A stretch of 58,292 nucleotides of DNA from Azonexus sp. (GTDB taxonomy: Bacteria > Pseudomonadota > Gammaproteobacteria > Burkholderiales > Rhodocyclaceae), in NCBI GenBank assembly GCA_031260295.1, contig JAIRKE010000007.1:1-58292 (forward strand), written 5' to 3'. The position numbers were made by a program, and so were the translations under genes. How positions within the stretch are numbered: the stretch's first letter is position 1; every line of letters begins with the position of its first letter. Shown here piece after piece: positions 9,737 to 17,757 of this stretch. The notes beneath the pieces are model-generated. The model searched no databases. It saw only the letters and a program-made list of their open reading frames with translations, and was not told the DNA's origin.

Positions 9737-10957
9737 TCATCCTTTTACACAGACGACTTGCCGTAGCGTATGCACCACTTCCACCAGATCGCGTTGGGCA
9801 TGCATCACGGCGTCGATATCCTTGTAGGCCATCGGAATTTCGTCGATCACCTCGCTGTCCTTGCGGCATTCGACATGGGCCGTGGCCCTGATCTGGTCTT
9901 CCACCGAAAACCGGCGCTTGGCCTCGTTGCGGCTCATGGTGCGGCCGGCACCGTGGCTGCACGAACAGAAGGCTTCCTCATTGCCCAGGCCGCGCACGAT
10001 GTAACTGCGCGCACCCATTGAGCCGGGAATGATCCCCAGTTCGCCTTTTTTCGCCGACACAGCCCCCTTGCGGGTCACCAGCACATCCGTGCCGAAATGG
10101 GTTTCACGCTGCACATAATTGTGGTGGCAGTTCACCGCCTCGACATCCACCGTAAAGGGCTTGGCGATGATCTGACGAGCAGCGGCAACGACGTTTGCCA
10201 TCATCGCCACGCGGTTGCGGTGTGCGTAATCCTGCGCCCAACCGACTGCCTCGACGTAATCGGCAAAATGCGCGGAACCTTCCTCGAAGTAGGCCAAATC
10301 CTTGTCTGGCAAGTTGGCGATATGTTGGCGCATGTCGGCCTGGGCCAGTTCGATGAACAGGTTGCCGATGGCGTTCCCCACCCCGCGTGACCCGGAATGC
10401 AGCATGAACCAGACGCGGTCGGCTTCATCCAGGCAAACCTCGATGAAGTGGTTGCCGGTTCCCAGCGTTCCCAGGTGCTTGTGATTGTTGGTGTTCTTCA
10501 GGCGCGGGTATTTCTCGGTGATGCGCGTGAACCCCGGCAATAGCGCCGACCACTGGGCGTCCACGGCTGCCGGCGGATTCTCCCAGGCGCCCTTGTCGCG
10601 GTGGCTATGCCGAGGCGGTGTACGCCCGTGCGGTACCGCCGCCTCGATCGCCGTGCGCAAACCGTGCAGATGATCGGGTAGATCGCCTGCATGGAGGCTC
10701 GTACAGGCAGCCATCATGCCGCAGCCGATATCGACGCCAACAGCGGCCGGGATGATCGCGCCCTGGGTCGGAATCACGCTGCCGATGGTCGAACCCTTGC
10801 CCAGGTGCACATCCGGCATCACTGCCAGGTGACGAAAGATGAAGGGCATGGTTGCCGTGTTCATCAGTTGTTTGCGGGCATCGTCCTCGACCGGAACGCC
10901 CTCGGTCCACATCTTGATCGGCTTGCCGTTGCCGGTTTCTTGAACTTGATAGCTCAT
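9737..10957 (-). CDS. rtcB: RNA-splicing ligase RtcB
   Basis: A 406-residue RtcB (E. coli: 408), the GTP- and Mn-dependent ligase that joins 2',3'-cyclic-phosphate or 3'-phosphate ends to 5'-OH ends. The metal-binding motifs are present: VGVDIGCGM (D76, C79), GTGNHFIE (H170), MLHSGSRGVG (H187) and NCHHNYV (about 277). The guanylated histidine is H335 in CSCSHGAGRTMSR. I chose the ATG at 10955-10957 because it follows an AAAGGA ribosome site; the 20 upstream codons run through a hairpin. A tRNA-like RNA and an 11-bp hairpin lie immediately upstream. Confidence 0.96.
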   Translation of the reverse strand: MSYQVQETGNGKPIKMWTEGVPVEDDARKQLMNTATMPFIFRHLAVMPDVHLGKGSTIGSVIPTQGAIIPAAVGVDIGCGMMAACTSLHAGDLPDHLHGLRTAIEAAVPHGRTPPRHSHRDKGAWENPPAAVDAQWSALLPGFTRITEKYPRLKNTNNHKHLGTLGTGNHFIEVCLDEADRVWFMLHSGSRGVGNAIGNLFIELAQADMRQHIANLPDKDLAYFEEGSAHFADYVEAVGWAQDYAHRNRVAMMANVVAAARQIIAKPFTVDVEAVNCHHNYVQRETHFGTDVLVTRKGAVSAKKGELGIIPGSMGARSYIVRGLGNEEAFCSCSHGAGRTMSRNEAKRRFSVEDQIRATAHVECRKDSEVIDEIPMAYKDIDAVMHAQRDLVEVVHTLRQVVCVKG

Positions 10958-10970
10958 TTCATTCCTTTCT

Positions 10971-11002
10971 TCCCGCCCTGGCCGCGATGATAGCGGCCAG
11001 GG
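10971..11002 (-). other. 11-bp perfect hairpin just before rtcB
   Basis: Read on the minus strand, GCCCTGGCCGC pairs with GCGGCCAGGGC around a 7-nt loop between the tRNA-like 3' end and the rtcB ribosome site. No T run follows, so it is not a classical terminator. It may be a processing signal, an attenuator or a protective 5' structure for the rtcB message. Confidence 0.7.
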
Positions 11003-11007
11003 CCATA

Positions 11008-11091
11008 TGGTGGGCACGGCGGGACTCGAACCCGCAGTAAGCCGCCATCGGGCATTACTCCGATGTGCGGAGAAGCTTTAAACGCGCGCCA
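11008..11091 (-). ncRNA. tRNA-like RNA ending in encoded CCA, before rtcB
   Basis: The minus strand shows a perfect T arm (GCGGG, loop TTCGAGT, CCCGC), a 3' acceptor strand CGTGCCC and an encoded ACCA end. The 5' strand GGCGCG pairs with CGTGCC over 6 bp, including one G-U pair. Between them is a hairpin with a 4-bp stem (CTCC/GGAG) and 7-nt loop, then an extended variable-like arm. There is no normal D arm. It is therefore a tRNA mimic, not a functional tRNA. It lies in the rtc transcript between the slipin and rtcB, as tRNA-like or Y-RNA elements do in some other rtc operons. Confidence 0.65.
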
Positions 11092-11241
11092 TAACTGGAA
11101 CCTTACGCAGACCCCAGGACTGCATCCTCAAATACCGCTCTCCGCCAAAGCTGTCGGTTTTACCCTTCACCGGTTTCGTCACTCGTTTACCGGCCGCTCG
11201 CCATTTCGCGTTCGTACCCATGTTCCTGAATGCTGGCCTTC
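11092..11241 (-). other. Structured spacer between slipin and tRNA-like RNA
   Basis: This 150-bp stretch has no credible reading frame but folds locally on the minus strand. There is a GCAGTCC/GGTCTGC stem with one mismatch and a 3-nt loop (about 11106-11122), and a CCGGT/ACCGG stem around a 14-nt loop. It may belong to a larger RNA with the tRNA-like module at 11008-11091. Confidence 0.4.
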
Positions 11242-12378
11242 TTACTTCGCCAGCGTGACCAACCCGTTCAACACCTGATCCAGTCCGCCGAAGACCGAGA
11301 TGCGGTCGATGCGCTCCGCTACCCGCTCCAGCGTCTCCAGTTCCTTCAGGCGCAAGGCGACCGGATTGTCCTCCATGACCTTGGCGGTGTTCAGCAGCGA
11401 CCGCGTTGCCGCAGTTTCTTCGCGCCGACGGATCACATTGGCTTCGGCAGCCTTTCCGGCCTCGACCACCTGGGCCAGGATGACCTTCATATCGCCCGGC
11501 AACACGATGTCCTTGACGCCGATGCCGCCAATATCCAGGCCGAAGCCGGCCAGTTTGCGGGCGATATGCTCGGCGACCGCGACATCGATCGACTGCTTGT
11601 TTTCCAGCAACTCGTCGAGGTTGCGCGTGCCGCCCGCCGCCCGCAGGCCGAATTGCAGCTCGCGGTATAGATGCTCGGCCGGCTTGGCCAACTTGGCGAA
11701 AGCACCAATCACGTCGGCGAAGCGCCAGGTGGCGGCGAGGTTGATGCGCAGGCCGACCTTGTCGCGGGTCAGAATTTCCTGGCCGCTCACTTCCAGCGTC
11801 TGCCAGCGCGTATCAACCAGTTCCCATTGCAGGTCGCGGTTGAAACGCCAGTAGGCGCTCACTCCCGGAGACAGCAACGGCTGCTGCACGCCGTCGATGC
11901 ACAGCAGGCCGACATGGCCAGCCGGCACCGGGGCGATGAACACACCGTTCAATCCCAGCACCGGACGGCCACGCAGCGACGGTTGCAGCAGGCGTTTCAC
12001 CATCTCCGCCGGCAACGCGGCGCCGGCGCGCAAATCGACCTTTTCCAGACGCTGGGCGGTCAGGCCGCGCCAGAAGAAACGCCGGGAAGCCGGGGGCAGG
12101 ATTTCAACCAGCACGTCGTTTTCGTAACGCAGCCCAACCTCATCCTCGGTCAGTTCCATACAGAAGAAATGCCGCTCGGCCTCGGCCGGATCGTTCTGCC
12201 GCAGGTAATCGACCACGTCGGTGTCGAGCATCGGCTCGTCGGTTTCCCAGACGGTCAGCGACAATTCGCCGAACGGGTCGAAAAAGAAGTGACGGCCCGG
12301 ATTCAGGATGCGCTCGAAATCGCCATTGCGCAGCAGGGCGGCCCGTTCATTCTTTTTCACGATAAAACGCTTCAACAT
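11242..12378 (-). CDS. Slipin-type SPFH/band-7 protein of the rtc operon
   Basis: A 378-residue SPFH/band-7 (slipin/stomatin) protein. The band-7 core lies in the C-terminal half (GHVGLLCIDGVQQPLLSPGVSAYW through REETAATRSLLNTAKVMEDNP), with a coiled-coil-prone stretch around residues 310-340. The N-terminus (MLKRFIVKKNERAALLRNGDFERILNPGRH) is a further band-7-like segment, not a clear membrane anchor. Slipins are recurrent neighbours of rtcB in bacterial RNA-repair clusters, but their role is unknown. I chose the ATG at 12376-12378 because a GAAGGAG site sits just ahead of it; the next ATG upstream (12399) has none. A roughly 490-nt structured leader separates it from its sigma-54 promoter. 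Confidence 0.85.
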   Translation of the reverse strand: MLKRFIVKKNERAALLRNGDFERILNPGRHFFFDPFGELSLTVWETDEPMLDTDVVDYLRQNDPAEAERHFFCMELTEDEVGLRYENDVLVEILPPASRRFFWRGLTAQRLEKVDLRAGAALPAEMVKRLLQPSLRGRPVLGLNGVFIAPVPAGHVGLLCIDGVQQPLLSPGVSAYWRFNRDLQWELVDTRWQTLEVSGQEILTRDKVGLRINLAATWRFADVIGAFAKLAKPAEHLYRELQFGLRAAGGTRNLDELLENKQSIDVAVAEHIARKLAGFGLDIGGIGVKDIVLPGDMKVILAQVVEAGKAAEANVIRRREETAATRSLLNTAKVMEDNPVALRLKELETLERVAERIDRISVFGGLDQVLNGLVTLAK

Positions 12379-12632
12379 TTTCTTCTCCTTCGTCGTCATT
12401 TATTCATCATCAACTTGCCGGCTTGCGCCGGTCTGGCGGCGGCTGCGATTGGCTCCGGCGGGGAGGCTTGGCTCCAGAGCAGCGGGCATTGGCGCTGTTT
12501 TGCCAAATTCCGTGCCCCGGCAGCGCAAACCTTGCCGCCCAAGCGAACCGCGCCTCGGGCCAGACCGGCGGCGGGCGCTCGCGCCACCCGCAGCCGGCGG
12601 GGTACTGCAATCAACACTGTCGTGACAGGACA
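12379..12632 (-). other. Slipin 5' leader, GC-rich and structured, no gene
   Basis: The leader between the tRNA-like cluster and the slipin start has no supported reading frame. On the minus strand it contains a 6-bp hairpin right after the last tRNA-like element (ACTGTC/GACAGT, about 12616-12634) and a strong GC hairpin with a GGCGC/GCGCC core near 12571-12600. It ends in the slipin ribosome site. Confidence 0.5.
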
Positions 12633-12704
12633 GTTTTGGAGCGGGAGTTGAACCCGCGACAGACCGTTTATGAGACGGTTGCTCTACCCAACTGAGCTAT
12701 CCAG
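12633..12704 (-). ncRNA. tRNA-Met-like RNA (CAU loop) with broken acceptor stem
   Basis: On the minus strand the D stem (GCTC/GAGC), a 5-bp anticodon stem (ACCGT/ACGGT) with loop CTCATAA (anticodon CAU, 12670-12672) and a perfect T arm (GCGGG, TTCAACT, CCCGC) are all intact. Only four acceptor pairs form (TGGA/TCCA) and there is no CCA end. It therefore keeps all three arms but should not be charged normally. It directly abuts the CCA of the element upstream. This is most simply read as a tRNA mimic in the rtc leader; a degenerate tRNA gene is the alternative. Confidence 0.75.
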
Positions 12705-12752
12705 TGGTGAGATGAACGGGAATCGAACCCGAGCGAGCCGCCTGGCATCTCC
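12705..12752 (-). ncRNA. Acceptor/T-arm minihelix-like RNA ending in CCA
   Basis: On the minus strand GAGATG (12751-12746) pairs with CATCTC (12714-12709) over 6 bp, followed by an encoded ACCA. Inside is a T-like hairpin (CGGG, TTCGATT, CCCG). It resembles a tRNA top half without D and anticodon arms. More hairpins precede it (GGTGGAAT with ATTCCGCC; GCCGCC with GGCGGC), so it may be the 3' end of a larger folded RNA that starts at the promoter. Confidence 0.55.
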
Positions 12753-12866
12753 TTATCGCTTCCCCGCGACGGCGGCATACGGCGGAATGACCGGAAGACT
12801 CCTGATTCCACCGCACCGGCGAGGTTCGAACCCCTTGCCCGTCGGCCTTGCCTCAAGTCGGCGATG
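12753..12866 (-). ncRNA. Start of the rtc leader RNA with a third T-loop-like element
   Basis: The predicted transcript starts near 12866. Within about 50 nt it shows a T-loop-like sequence (GGGG, TTCGAAC, CTC at about 12834-12821), but only about three pairs form beneath it. A GGTGGAAT/ATTCCGCC 8-bp stem follows (about 12812-12781). No Ro-binding Y-RNA signature can be claimed by eye. Confidence 0.4.
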
Positions 12867-12877
12867 GCTATCGATTA

Positions 12878-12892
12878 GCGAGAGCCATGCCA
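12878..12892 (-). promoter_or_regulatory. Sigma-54 promoter of the slipin-rtcB-rlaP-rtcA operon
   Basis: The minus strand reads TGGCAT-GGCTC-TCGC, matching the sigma-54 consensus TGGCAC-N5-TTGC at all but two positions, with the invariant GG and GC correctly spaced. The start point should be near 12866. RtcR, the sigma-54 activator, is encoded divergently 120 bp away, which supports the assignment strongly. Confidence 0.88.
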
Positions 12893-12976
12893 GCTTGGCG
12901 GGCTTCTTTTAACCCATTGAATTTTCAACGATTGTCGTTATCGCCAGTAAAGGCCAATCCGGGTTTTACGATTATT

Positions 12977-12985
12977 TGCTATAGT
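12977..12985 (+). promoter_or_regulatory. Extended -10 promoter of rtcR
   Basis: TGCTATAGT is an extended -10 element (TGn plus TATAGT) 27 bp before the rtcR ATG. No convincing -35 box is visible, which is normal for extended -10 promoters. Confidence 0.55.
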
Positions 12986-13011
12986 GATTTATCCAAATTT
13001 CTAATATCACC

Positions 13012-14622
13012 ATGACCAAGACGGTTGTCATCGGCTTTCTCGGCACCCAGCTCGACTATGCCGGCAAGGGCAGCGCTCGCTGGGATAAATGGCGGCCGAC
13101 GGTCGCCTTGTGCCAGCAGGAAGATTTCGTCGTCCATCGCCTCGAACTGATCCACGACGCCCGGAATCGCGGGCTGGCCGAGCGCGTCGGCAACGACATT
13201 GCCCGCATTTCGCCGGAAACGACGTTCAAGCGTCTGGAAATGGAGCTGCGCGATCCCTGGGATTTCGAGGAGGTCTATACCGCGTTGCATGATCTCGCGC
13301 ACGGCTATGTCTTCGACACGGAGAATGAGGATTACCTGATCCACATCACCACCGGCACCCATGTGGCGCAGATCTGCTGGTTTCTGCTGGCCGAGGCGCG
13401 TTACCTGCCGGCCCGCCTGCTGCAAACCTCGCCACCGCGCAAGAAGGACATCGCCAATAGTGTCGGCAGTTACGAGATCATCGACCTCGATTTGTCGCGT
13501 TACGACCGGATTGCCCAGCGCTTTGCCCGCGAGCGTGACGACAGCCTGTCCTTTCTCAAATCCGGCATCGCCACCCGCAACCCGGCCTTCAACCGGATGA
13601 TCGAGCAGATCGAGCAGGTTGCCGGCCGCTCGCGCGCGCCGATTCTGCTGGTCGGCCCGACCGGCGCCGGCAAATCCTTTCTCGCTCGCCGCGTTTTCGA
13701 GTTGAAGCGCCAGCGCCAGCAACTCAAGGGGCGTTTCATCGAAGTCAATTGCGCCACCTTGCGCGGCGATTCGGCGATGTCCACGCTTTTCGGCCACAGC
13801 AAGGGCGCTTTTACCGGCGCCCAGCAGGAGCGTCCCGGCCTCTTGCGTTCGGCCGACGGCGGCTTGCTCTTTCTCGACGAAATCGGTGAACTGGGTCTCG
13901 ACGAACAAGCCATGCTGCTGAAAGCCGTCGAGGAAAAGCGCTTTTTCCCCTTTGGCAGCGATCAGGAAGCGAGCAGCGATTTTCAACTGATCGCCGGAAC
14001 CCACCGCGACCTGCGTCAATGGGTGCGGCAGGGCAAATTCCGCGAAGATCTCTACGCCCGCATCAATTTGTGGACCTTCGATCTGCCCGGCCTTGCCGGC
14101 CGTCCAGAGGACATCGCGCCCAATCTGGATTATGAATTGGAGCGTTTCGCCGCCGAGCAGGGCCAGCAGGTTCGCTTCAATGTCGAGGCTCGGCGGTGTT
14201 ACCTTGCTTTTGCCACGTCGCCAAATGCACCCTGGCGCGGAAATTTCCGCGAACTGGGTGCCTCGGTGACACGCATGGTGATTTTGGCGAAATCCGGGCG
14301 TATCACCGAAACCGATGTTGACGAAGAGATTGCGCGCCTGGGTCAGACCTGGCTTGAAGCGCCTTCCGCTGATTTGTGCACAGAGGTGCTGGGGCCAAGC
14401 GCCAGTGAACTGGATCTTTTCGACCGTTGCCAACTCAATACGGTCATCGATATTTGTCGTCGCAGCAATCATCTCTCGGAAGCCGGCCGTCGCCTCTTTG
14501 CCGTCTCGCGCACGGAAAAGAAACAGAGCAATGATGCCGACCGGTTGCGTAAATACTTGGCGCGTTTCGACCTACAGTTCGAGGCATTGCGCATTAACCG
14601 CGCGGACGGACGGCCCGTCTAA
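13012..14622 (+). CDS. rtcR: RtcR, CARF-domain sigma-54 activator
   Basis: A 536-residue RtcR. The N-terminal third (1-180) is the CARF-type sensor that in characterised systems binds RNA ends with a 2',3'-cyclic phosphate; the TGTHVAQICWFLL segment at about 114-126 is typical. The central AAA+ domain has Walker A GPTGAGKS (215-222), the sigma-54-contacting GAFTGA loop (265-270) and Walker B LLFLDE (285-290). A C-terminal DNA-binding region follows (CQLNTVIDICRRSNHLSEAGRRLF). The usual length is about 530. It faces the rtc operon and should switch on the sigma-54 promoter at 12878-12892 when damaged RNA accumulates. Confidence 0.96.
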   Translation: MTKTVVIGFLGTQLDYAGKGSARWDKWRPTVALCQQEDFVVHRLELIHDARNRGLAERVGNDIARISPETTFKRLEMELRDPWDFEEVYTALHDLAHGYVFDTENEDYLIHITTGTHVAQICWFLLAEARYLPARLLQTSPPRKKDIANSVGSYEIIDLDLSRYDRIAQRFARERDDSLSFLKSGIATRNPAFNRMIEQIEQVAGRSRAPILLVGPTGAGKSFLARRVFELKRQRQQLKGRFIEVNCATLRGDSAMSTLFGHSKGAFTGAQQERPGLLRSADGGLLFLDEIGELGLDEQAMLLKAVEEKRFFPFGSDQEASSDFQLIAGTHRDLRQWVRQGKFREDLYARINLWTFDLPGLAGRPEDIAPNLDYELERFAAEQGQQVRFNVEARRCYLAFATSPNAPWRGNFRELGASVTRMVILAKSGRITETDVDEEIARLGQTWLEAPSADLCTEVLGPSASELDLFDRCQLNTVIDICRRSNHLSEAGRRLFAVSRTEKKQSNDADRLRKYLARFDLQFEALRINRADGRPV

Positions 14623-14756
14623 AACCCGCCAAGGCACGGGCGGCCGCTACCCTTTTCCTGTTCAAGAATGGAAAGGTAAGTTGGCCGGTTATGGACGCCA
14701 AAATCGTAGTGCTATCTGGCACTGGCGCGCGGTTGAAAAAATCCACCTTTTCATGG

Positions 14757-14786
14757 TTGACACAAACATATCGACATAACTACCAT
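14757..14786 (+). promoter_or_regulatory. Sigma-70 promoter of the ArsR-led operon
   Basis: A perfect -35 box TTGACA (14757-14762) is followed after 18 bp by TACCAT (14781-14786). The predicted start falls at or within a base or two of the ATG at 14794, so the message may be leaderless. The right half of the promoter lies inside a perfect palindrome. Confidence 0.65.
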
Positions 14787-14796
14787 TGTCGATATG
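14767..14796. promoter_or_regulatory. Perfect 10-bp inverted repeat, ArsR-type operator
   Basis: CATATCGACA and TGTCGATATG flank a 10-nt spacer, cover the promoter and include the ATG of the ArsR-family gene. The size and placement are typical of an autoregulatory ArsR/SmtB operator. Confidence 0.75.
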
Positions 14797-15105
14797 AAAA
14801 CGAACTACACCCGAGCCATTCCTCCCGAATGGACAGCCATGTCGCGGATTTTCCTGGCGCTGGGCGATGAGCATCGCCAGCGCATTCTGCTGCTGTTCGA
14901 GCCGGGCGAGCGCCTTAACGTCGGGCAGATCGCCGAGGTGTCGACGCTGGCGCGCTCGACCGTCTCGCACCATTTGAAAGTGCTGCACGAATCCGGGGTG
15001 CTGGCTTCCGAGAAGATCGGCAGGGAGATTTGGTTCTGGATCGATCGGGCAGTGCTTGAGTCTACTTTCATCAACGTTCTCGACTACTTGAAGGAAAACA
15101 CCTGA
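14794..15105 (+). CDS. ArsR-family winged-helix repressor without cysteines
   Basis: A 103-residue ArsR/SmtB-type regulator with the core LGDEHRQRILLLF and the recognition helix STVSHHLKVLHESGVL (about 68-84), followed by a wing. It contains no cysteine, so a classical thiol metal site is excluded; the signal is unknown. The stop codon overlaps the aas start (TGATG), and a run of coupled genes follows to 21.7 kb. This suggests it represses a lipid/acyl operon by binding its own promoter at 14767-14796. An SD sequence is absent, which fits leaderless translation. Confidence 0.88.
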   Translation: MKTNYTRAIPPEWTAMSRIFLALGDEHRQRILLLFEPGERLNVGQIAEVSTLARSTVSHHLKVLHESGVLASEKIGREIWFWIDRAVLESTFINVLDYLKENT

Positions 15106-17246
15106 TGCGCAAATTGCTCCGCCCTCTGTTGCGGGGGCTGGCCATGCTGTTGTTTCGTGTCGATGTCCATGTCCGCCAGTCGGATTTCTCGTCGCCGCGG
15201 CTACTGGTCGTCGCCAATCACGAATCCTTTCTCGACGGCCTGCTGCTCGGCCTGTTTCTGCCGATCGATCCGGTTTTCGTGGTGCATACCGGCGTTGCCA
15301 ACAATTTCTGGTTCCGCCTGCTGCTGTCGCAGGTCGATTATCTAGCGGTCGATCCGACCAGCCCGATGGCCATGAAGCGGGTCATCCGGATGATCGAGTC
15401 CGGCCGGCCGGTGGTCATTTTTCCGGAAGGGCGGATCACTTCGACCGGTTCGTTGATGAAGGTCTACGACGGCCCGGCCTTCGTCGCCGCCAAGACCGGC
15501 GCGACGGTGATTCCGGTGCGCCTCGACGGTCCCTCGCGCTCTTATTTCTCGCGCTTGTCCGGCAAGTACCCGAAGGAGATTTTCCCGAAAATCCGCCTGA
15601 CCGTGCTGCCGGCGGTGCATTTCCCGATGCCCGAGGCGGCCACCGCCAAGCGGCGGCGGCGCCGGGCCGGTGAGCAAATGCGCAAGCTAATGCAGGAGAT
15701 GATTTTCGCCTCGCGCCCGCAGCAGACGCTGTATGGCGCGCTGTGCGATGCGGCCGAGATTTTCGGCCGCCGCCGCCGGCTGCTCGAGGACGTGAAACAG
15801 ATCGAGTATTCCTACAATGACTTGCTGAAAATGGCGCTGATTCTCGGCCGCCAGGTCGAGCGCCTGACTCGGCCAGGAGAAAAAGTCGGCCTGCTGCTAC
15901 CCAACCTGGTGCCGACCATCGGCCTGATTTTCGGCCTCAGCGCCCGCCGGCGCGTGCCGGCGATGCTCAACTACACCGCCGGCGTCGAGGCCATGCAGGC
16001 CGCTTGTGATGCTGCCGAGGTGAGGGTCGTTGTCACCTCGCGCGCTTTCGTCAAGCAAGCCAAGCTCACCGATAAGCTGGCCGGGCTGCAAGGGGTCGCG
16101 GTGCATTATCTGGAAGACATCCGCGATGGCATTGGCCTGGGCGACAAGCTGTGGCTGATGCTGTGGGCGATCCATTTTCCGCGTGCTTTCGAGTTGTCAG
16201 TATCGCCGGAGGCGGCGGCCGTGGTGTTGTTTACCTCTGGTTCCGAGGGCAAGCCCAAGGGCGTGGTGCTGCCGCACCGGGCGATTCTTGCCAATATCGC
16301 GCAGATTCGAGCGGTGATCGATTTTTCGGTCGACGATAAGGTACTCAACGCCCTGCCCATCTTCCATTCCTTCGGCCTGACCGCTGGCGCGCTGCTGCCG
16401 GTGCTGACCGGCGCTGGCTTGTTCCTTTATCCATCGCCGTTGCATTACCGAATCATCCCCGAACTCGCCTACGACCGTTCCTGCACGGTGCTATTCGGGA
16501 CCTCGACCTTTCTCGGCAACTACGCCCGCTTTGCCCATCCCTACGATTTCCACCGCCTGCGCTATGTCGTTGCCGGGGCGGAAAAGCTGTCCGAAGCGGT
16601 ACGTGGGGAATGGTTCGAGAAATTCGGCTTGCGCATCTTCGAAGGTTACGGGGCGACCGAAACGGCGCCGGTGCTGGCGGTCAATACGCCGATGGCCTAC
16701 CGCACCGGCACCGTCGGTAATCTGTTGCCGGGCATCGAGCACCGCTTGGTGCCGGTACCGGGCATAGCCAAGGGCGGTATCCTGCACGTGCACGGGCCGA
16801 ATGTCATGGCCGGCTACCTGAAGGCCGACCAGCCGGGCCTATTGCAGCCGCCAGAATCGGTTTTCGGCGAGGGTTGGTACGAAACCGGCGACGTGGTCGA
16901 GATCGATGCCGACGGCTTCGTCAAGATCGTCGGCCGGGTCAAGCGCTTCGCCAAGATCGCCGGCGAGATGGTCAGCCTGGAAGTTGTCGAGAAACTGGCC
17001 GTCGCCGTTTCCCCGGCGCAGACCCATGCCGCGTCCAGCCAGCCCGATCCAGCCAAGGGCGAGGCCCTGGTGCTGTTCACCACCGACGGCGAACTGAACC
17101 GCGAACTGCTGGCGATCAAGGCGCGCGAACTGGGCCTGTCGGAACTGGCCGTGCCGCGCAAGATACAGAAGGTCGACGCCTTGCCGCTGCTGGGTACCGG
17201 CAAGATCGACTACGTGACGCTGAAACAGATGGCGGAAGCGGCGTAA
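15105..17246 (+). CDS. aas: Bifunctional acyltransferase/acyl-ACP synthetase, Aas-like
   Basis: A 713-residue two-domain protein (E. coli Aas: 719). The PlsC acyltransferase domain (about 1-190) has NHESFLDG (the HX4D motif) and FPEGRITSTG. The AMP-binding synthetase domain (about 210-713) has the P-loop LFTSGSEGKPKG, then GYGATETAP, YETGDVV and a C-terminal catalytic lysine region GTGKIDYVTL. The expected reaction is ATP-dependent activation of a fatty acid on acyl carrier protein and re-acylation of a lysophospholipid at the inner membrane. It is coupled to the ArsR gene by TGATG. An LplT-like transporter, the usual partner, lies at the end of the same operon. Confidence 0.88.
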   Translation: MRKLLRPLLRGLAMLLFRVDVHVRQSDFSSPRLLVVANHESFLDGLLLGLFLPIDPVFVVHTGVANNFWFRLLLSQVDYLAVDPTSPMAMKRVIRMIESGRPVVIFPEGRITSTGSLMKVYDGPAFVAAKTGATVIPVRLDGPSRSYFSRLSGKYPKEIFPKIRLTVLPAVHFPMPEAATAKRRRRRAGEQMRKLMQEMIFASRPQQTLYGALCDAAEIFGRRRRLLEDVKQIEYSYNDLLKMALILGRQVERLTRPGEKVGLLLPNLVPTIGLIFGLSARRRVPAMLNYTAGVEAMQAACDAAEVRVVVTSRAFVKQAKLTDKLAGLQGVAVHYLEDIRDGIGLGDKLWLMLWAIHFPRAFELSVSPEAAAVVLFTSGSEGKPKGVVLPHRAILANIAQIRAVIDFSVDDKVLNALPIFHSFGLTAGALLPVLTGAGLFLYPSPLHYRIIPELAYDRSCTVLFGTSTFLGNYARFAHPYDFHRLRYVVAGAEKLSEAVRGEWFEKFGLRIFEGYGATETAPVLAVNTPMAYRTGTVGNLLPGIEHRLVPVPGIAKGGILHVHGPNVMAGYLKADQPGLLQPPESVFGEGWYETGDVVEIDADGFVKIVGRVKRFAKIAGEMVSLEVVEKLAVAVSPAQTHAASSQPDPAKGEALVLFTTDGELNRELLAIKARELGLSELAVPRKIQKVDALPLLGTGKIDYVTLKQMAEAA

Positions 17247-17295
17247 GCCACGCTCATCGAAATCCGCAATCCGTCCGATACAAAGGAGAAACACC

Positions 17296-17757
17296 ATGAA
17301 CAAACGATTTGCCGTATTAGCCTTAACCGCCAGCCTGTTCTTTTCAACGATGGTCCACGCGCAAAGCGAAGCATCGAGGGATATCTCGCTGTTGCCTGTG
17401 GCTTCGGTGGTGGTTGCGGCCAGCGCCGTTGCCGACAGCAGCGGCCACAACTCGCCCAGCGCCGTGGTGTCGGGCGGAATTGCCGTGTTGTCAGTCGGTG
17501 GCGCGATGCTGGTGGTTAAAGGCGTCGAGGCCAGCGCCAAGGGAACGGTTTATATGCTGGAGCGAATTTCAGACGGGGCGCGGGTCAGCGTCGAAGTCAC
17601 CGGCCAGATGGCTGGCCGCGTGTCGATGGATGTTGGCACGGTGATTACGGCGAGTACCGTCGCTGCCGGCGTGGTGCTGTCGGCGGCGGGGCAGGCGATT
17701 GCCTTCATCCCCAATGAAATCGGCAAAAAACTGCTGCATAACGAAAAACTGTCCTGA
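17296..17757 (+). CDS. Exported small protein of unknown function
   Basis: A 153-residue protein with a clear Sec signal peptide (MNKRFAVLALTASLFFSTMVHAQ). The mature part is rich in Ala, Val, Ser and Gly with small-residue hydrophobic stretches (VASVVVAASAVADSSG, GGIAVLSVGGAMLVVKG, VITASTVAAGVVLSAAGQAI), and the C-terminus is lysine-rich. I do not recognise the family. A good AAAGGAG site precedes the ATG, and the stop overlaps the next start (TGATG). The context is a lipid-recycling operon, so a periplasmic or membrane-associated role is plausible. Confidence 0.75.
   Translation: MNKRFAVLALTASLFFSTMVHAQSEASRDISLLPVASVVVAASAVADSSGHNSPSAVVSGGIAVLSVGGAMLVVKGVEASAKGTVYMLERISDGARVSVEVTGQMAGRVSMDVGTVITASTVAAGVVLSAAGQAIAFIPNEIGKKLLHNEKLS

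Noticed and set aside
12633..12704. Normal tRNA-Met (CAU) gene
   Set aside because: Only four acceptor pairs form and no CCA is encoded; it cannot fold a standard cloverleaf, so it is listed as a tRNA-like RNA.
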